In this document: positions 21,211 through 24,306 of the stretch, piece by piece
How positions within the stretch are numbered: the stretch's first letter is position 1
Layout of the letters: every line of letters begins with the position of its first letter
Assembly: GCA_050946775.1 (NCBI GenBank)
Contig: JBMNVL010000016.1
Location: forward strand, 1 to 24,306
DNA: 24,306 nucleotides
Source of the DNA: UMGS1474 sp050946775
GTDB taxonomy: Bacteria; Bacillota; Clostridia; Oscillospirales; Acutalibacteraceae
Reading direction: 5' to 3'
Translations under genes and position numbers: made by a program
The notes under the pieces: generated by a model
The model's input: the letters and a program-made list of their open reading frames with translations, nothing else
Database searches by the model: none
Told to the model about the DNA's origin: nothing

Positions 21211-23862
21211 ATGGAACAAAAAACCTATGACATTGTGGACGGGGTGGAAAAGCTGGAAGCGGCGATCGACCGCGTCCGGGCGGCGCAGCGGCAGTTTTCC
21301 ACCTATACCCAGGAGCAGGTGGACCGCATTTTTCTGGCGGCGGCGACGGCGGCCGATCAGGCGCGCATTCCGCTGGCCAAGCTGGCGGTGGAAGAGACCG
21401 GCATGGGCGTGGTGGAGGACAAGGTGATCAAAAACCACTTCGCGGCGGAGTATATCTACAACGCCTACCGCACCACCAGGACCTGCGGCGTGATCGAGGA
21501 GGACAAAGCCTACGGCATCCAGAAGATCGCCGAGCCGATCGGGGTGATCGCGGCGGTCATTCCTACCACCAACCCTACCTCGACCGCCATTTTCAAATCG
21601 CTGCTGGCGCTCAAGACCCGCAACGGCATCATCGTCAGTCCTCATCCCCGGGCGAAAAAGAGCACCATCGCCGCGGCGAGACTGGTGCTGGAGGCGGCGG
21701 TTGCCGCCGGCGCTCCCGAGGGGATCATCGGCTGGATCGACGTGCCCAGTCTGGAGATGACCAATCTCGTGATGAAGGAAGCCGACATCATCCTCGCCAC
21801 CGGCGGTCCCGGTATGGTGCGGGCGGCGTATTCCAGCGGCAAACCGGCCATCGGCGTCGGCGCGGGCAACGTGCCGGCGGTGATCGACGAGTCGGCCGAT
21901 ATCGTGTTGGCGGTCAACTCCATCATCCATTCCAAGACCTTTGATAACGGCATGATCTGCGCGTCGGAGCAGTCGGTGATCGTGCTGGACACCATCTACG
22001 ACGCCGTCCGGGCAGAATTTGCCGCCCGGGGCTGTTATCTGCTGGATCCCGATGAGACCGAGAAGGTGCGCAAGACCATCCTGATCAACGGCGCGCTTAA
22101 CGCGAGGATCGTCGGCCAAAAGGCGGCGACCATCGCGGCGCTGGCGGGGGTGAAGGTGCCCGAGGGCACCAAGATCCTGATCGGCGAGGTGGACAGCGTG
22201 GACATCAGCGAGGAATTCGCCCACGAAAAGCTGTCTCCGGTGCTGGCGATGTACCGCGCCAAAAATCTGAAAGACGCTTTTGCCAAGGCCGAGCGGCTGA
22301 TCGAAGACGGCGGCTACGGCCATACCGCGTCGATCTATCTCGATCCCATTACCGCGCGGGACAAGCTGGACGCCTTCGCCGCCCGGATGAAGACCTGCCG
22401 CATCGTGGTCAACACCCCCTCGTCCCACGGCGGGATCGGCGATCTGTACAACTTCAAGCTGCTGCCGTCGCTGACGCTGGGCTGCGGCTCCTGGGGCGGC
22501 AACTCGGTGAGCGAAAACGTCGGCGTCAAGCATCTGCTCAACATCAAGACCGTGGCCGAGAGGAGAGAGAATATGCTGTGGTTCCGCGCGCCCGAAAAGG
22601 TGTATATCAAAAAAGGCTGTCTGCCGGTGGCGCTGGATGAGCTGAAGACCGTTATGGGCAAGCAAAAGGCCTTTATCGTCACCGATCAGTTCCTGTACAG
22701 CCACGGCTACACCAAAGCCATCACCGACAAGCTGAACGAAATGGGGATCACCCACACCACCTTCTTCGACGTGGCGCCCGATCCGACGCTGGCCAGCGCC
22801 AAGGCCGGCGCCGCGCAGATGCGCGCCTTCCAGCCCGACGTCATCATCGCGCTGGGCGGCGGGTCGGCGATGGACGCCGCCAAGATCATGTGGGTGCTCT
22901 ACGAGCATCCCGACGTGGATTTCATGGATATGGCGATGCGCTTTGTGGATATCCGCAAGCGGATCTACACCTTCCCGAAAATGGGAGAGAAGGCGTATTT
23001 CATCGCCGTGCCTACCTCGGCCGGCACCGGCTCGGAGGTAACGCCCTTCGCCGTGATCACCGACGAGACGACCGGGGTCAAATACCCGCTGGCCGATTAC
23101 GAGCTGCTGCCCAATATGGCGATCATCGACACCGATTTCCATATGACCGCGCCCAAGGGGCTGACCGCGGCGTCGGGTATCGACGCGGTCACCCACGCGC
23201 TGGAGGCGTACGCCTCGGTGATGGCGACCGATTACACCGACGGCCTGGCGCTGCGGGCGCTGAAAATGATCTTCGAGTATCTGCCCCGGGCGTATGACAA
23301 CGGCCAAAACGACCCGCTGGCGCGGGAAAAAATGGCCAACGCCGCCACCATGGCGGGTATGGCGTTCGCCAACGCCTTCCTGGGTGTCTGCCATTCGATG
23401 GCGCACAAGCTGGGCGCCTTCCACCATCTGCCCCACGGCATCGCCAACGCCCTGCTGATCGACGAGGTGCTGCGTTTCAACGCCGCCGAAGTCCCGGCCA
23501 AGATGGGCACCTTCTCCCAGTACGATCATCCCCACACCCTGGCGCGTTACGCCGAGGTGGCGGATTATCTGGGACTGGGCGGCAAGACCGACGCCGACAA
23601 GCTGAAAAACCTGATCAAGGCGATTGACGAGCTGAAAGCCAGAGTCGACATCAAGCCCACCATCCGGGATTATCTGCCGGACGAGCAGGCGTTCCTCGAG
23701 CGGCTGGACGAGATGGTGGAGCAGGCGTTTGACGACCAGTGCACCGGCGCCAATCCGCGGTATCCGCTGATGAGCGAAATCAAGCAGATGTATCTCAACG
23801 CCTACTACGGCAAGACCTTTAAGGAAGCCGCCACGCCCAAAGCCAAACCGGCGCACAAGTAA
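21211..23862 (+). CDS. adhE: Bifunctional acetaldehyde-CoA / alcohol dehydrogenase
   Basis: Reduces acetyl-CoA to acetaldehyde and then ethanol, reoxidising two NADH in fermentation; AdhE proteins assemble into spirosome filaments. 883 aa, normal length. The N-terminal aldehyde dehydrogenase domain (~1-440) shows IPTTNPTSTAIFK, GGPGMVRAAYSSGKPAIGVGAGN and the nucleophile Cys250 in NGMICASEQS. The C-terminal iron-dependent alcohol dehydrogenase (~460-870) shows GGGSAMDAAKIMWVLYEHP, PTSAGTGSEVTPFAVITD, the metal-binding region DAVTHALEAYAS, and CHSMAHKLGAFHHLPHGIANALL. AGGAGG lies about 8 bp before the ATG. It has its own promoter with a Rex-like site. Confidence 0.97.
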   Translation: MEQKTYDIVDGVEKLEAAIDRVRAAQRQFSTYTQEQVDRIFLAAATAADQARIPLAKLAVEETGMGVVEDKVIKNHFAAEYIYNAYRTTRTCGVIEEDKAYGIQKIAEPIGVIAAVIPTTNPTSTAIFKSLLALKTRNGIIVSPHPRAKKSTIAAARLVLEAAVAAGAPEGIIGWIDVPSLEMTNLVMKEADIILATGGPGMVRAAYSSGKPAIGVGAGNVPAVIDESADIVLAVNSIIHSKTFDNGMICASEQSVIVLDTIYDAVRAEFAARGCYLLDPDETEKVRKTILINGALNARIVGQKAATIAALAGVKVPEGTKILIGEVDSVDISEEFAHEKLSPVLAMYRAKNLKDAFAKAERLIEDGGYGHTASIYLDPITARDKLDAFAARMKTCRIVVNTPSSHGGIGDLYNFKLLPSLTLGCGSWGGNSVSENVGVKHLLNIKTVAERRENMLWFRAPEKVYIKKGCLPVALDELKTVMGKQKAFIVTDQFLYSHGYTKAITDKLNEMGITHTTFFDVAPDPTLASAKAGAAQMRAFQPDVIIALGGGSAMDAAKIMWVLYEHPDVDFMDMAMRFVDIRKRIYTFPKMGEKAYFIAVPTSAGTGSEVTPFAVITDETTGVKYPLADYELLPNMAIIDTDFHMTAPKGLTAASGIDAVTHALEAYASVMATDYTDGLALRALKMIFEYLPRAYDNGQNDPLAREKMANAATMAGMAFANAFLGVCHSMAHKLGAFHHLPHGIANALLIDEVLRFNAAEVPAKMGTFSQYDHPHTLARYAEVADYLGLGGKTDADKLKNLIKAIDELKARVDIKPTIRDYLPDEQAFLERLDEMVEQAFDDQCTGANPRYPLMSEIKQMYLNAYYGKTFKEAATPKAKPAHK

Positions 23863-23875
23863 GGAGGTCGGACAG

Positions 23876-24306
23876 ATGAAACTCGAAACCGTTATCGCCA
23901 AACGCACCCACAAAACCATCTACCGGGACGGCGACGCCTGTATCAAGGTGTTCGACGCCGATTATTCCAAAGCCGACGTCCTCAACGAGGCGCTCAACCA
24001 CGCCCGTGTGGAGGAAACGGGACTCAATGTTCCCAAACTTCTGCAGGTGACCACCATCGACGGCAAATGGGCCATCGTCAGCGAATTCATCGAGGGCAAG
24101 ACCCTCAAGCAGCTGATGGAGGAGGACCCGGACAACCGCGACCGGTATCTGGAAAAGCTGGTGGATCTGCAGCTGGAGGCCCAGTCCAAAACCAATCCGC
24201 TGCTCGGCAAACTCAAGGACAAGATGAATCGCAAGATCAGCAGCGCGCAACTGGACGCCACTACCCGGTACGAACTGCACACCCGGCTGGAGGGGATGCC
24301 CAAGCA
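23876..24306 (+). CDS. APH-like phosphotransferase (protein-kinase fold), 3' partial
   Basis: A reading frame starting MKLETVIAKRTHKTIYRDGD is open to the window end (143 codons). ACIKVFDADYSKADVLNEALNHARVEETGLNVPKLLQV looks like a kinase N-lobe with ATP-anchoring Lys (~24) and a helix-C Glu. WAIVSEFIEGKTLKQLM is the hinge region of aminoglycoside phosphotransferase/choline-kinase-like enzymes. The catalytic HGD motif would lie just beyond the window, so it cannot be checked. AAGGAGGT overlaps the adhE stop, 7 bp before the ATG. The gene starts 13 bp after adhE and is probably cotranscribed. The substrate is unknown; nothing supports an antibiotic-resistance role. Confidence 0.75.
   Translation, partial: MKLETVIAKRTHKTIYRDGDACIKVFDADYSKADVLNEALNHARVEETGLNVPKLLQVTTIDGKWAIVSEFIEGKTLKQLMEEDPDNRDRYLEKLVDLQLEAQSKTNPLLGKLKDKMNRKISSAQLDATTRYELHTRLEGMPK

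Noticed and set aside
21073..23919. Very long minus-strand open frame opposite adhE
   Set aside because: It is the antisense shadow of a well-conserved AdhE in a GC-rich genome; its translation is His/Arg/Gly-rich, low in family motifs, and has no ribosome site.
1..24306. CRISPR arrays, insertion sequences, tRNA or rRNA genes
   Set aside because: No regularly spaced repeats, transposase motifs, terminal inverted repeats around genes, or tRNA-like stretches were seen; nearly all sequence is accounted for by metabolic genes.
23876..24306. Aminoglycoside resistance gene
   Set aside because: Only the fold family resembles APH enzymes; the position behind adhE and lack of the catalytic part in view give no support for antibiotic modification.

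Overview
The window reads as the chromosome of a Gram-positive anaerobe, most likely a GC-rich member of Clostridia (Oscillospirales-like; this placement is inference). Supporting signs are strong Shine-Dalgarno sites (AGGAGG type) before many genes, the DapL route to diaminopimelate, short-form HisG with HisZ, a TrpR-family YerC/HisR protein, a PHP-type histidinol phosphatase, an Fe-S type PurF and a bifunctional AdhE with a Rex-like operator. No mobile element, CRISPR array, tRNA or rRNA was seen.

Region 1 (1-11342, + strand) is a nitrogen-assimilation block: the 3' end of an ammonium transporter fused to a PII signalling domain, then asnB, pyrG, purF, carA and carB, followed by dapF and dapL. 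Its unifying theme is amide nitrogen use rather than one pathway: four consecutive units are glutamine-dependent amidotransferases making Asn, CTP, phosphoribosylamine and carbamoyl phosphate, downstream of an ammonium sensor/transporter. carB is broken: about 242 bp of its second ATP-grasp domain is missing at 8504/8505 and the frame shifts. This is either a real null mutation or an assembly error. dapF-dapL supply meso-diaminopimelate and end in a strong bidirectional terminator.

Region 2 (11414-12541) holds two minus-strand genes, a LytTR-type regulator with an atypical receiver domain and a translationally coupled 56-residue protein of unknown function. A 260-bp AT-rich divergent regulatory region follows, with promoters facing both ways, two palindromes and a triplet direct repeat.

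Region 3 (12542-21116, + strand) is a complete, highly compact histidine operon: yerC/hisR-hisZ-hisG-hisD-hisC-hisB-hisH-hisA-hisF-hisIE-hisK. Most junctions are stop/start overlaps. All enzymatic steps from PRPP plus ATP to histidine are present, and the operon closes with a long-palindrome terminator.

Region 4 (21146-24306) is adhE, with a near-consensus promoter overlapped by a Rex-like operator, followed 13 bp later by the start of an APH-like phosphotransferase that runs off the window.
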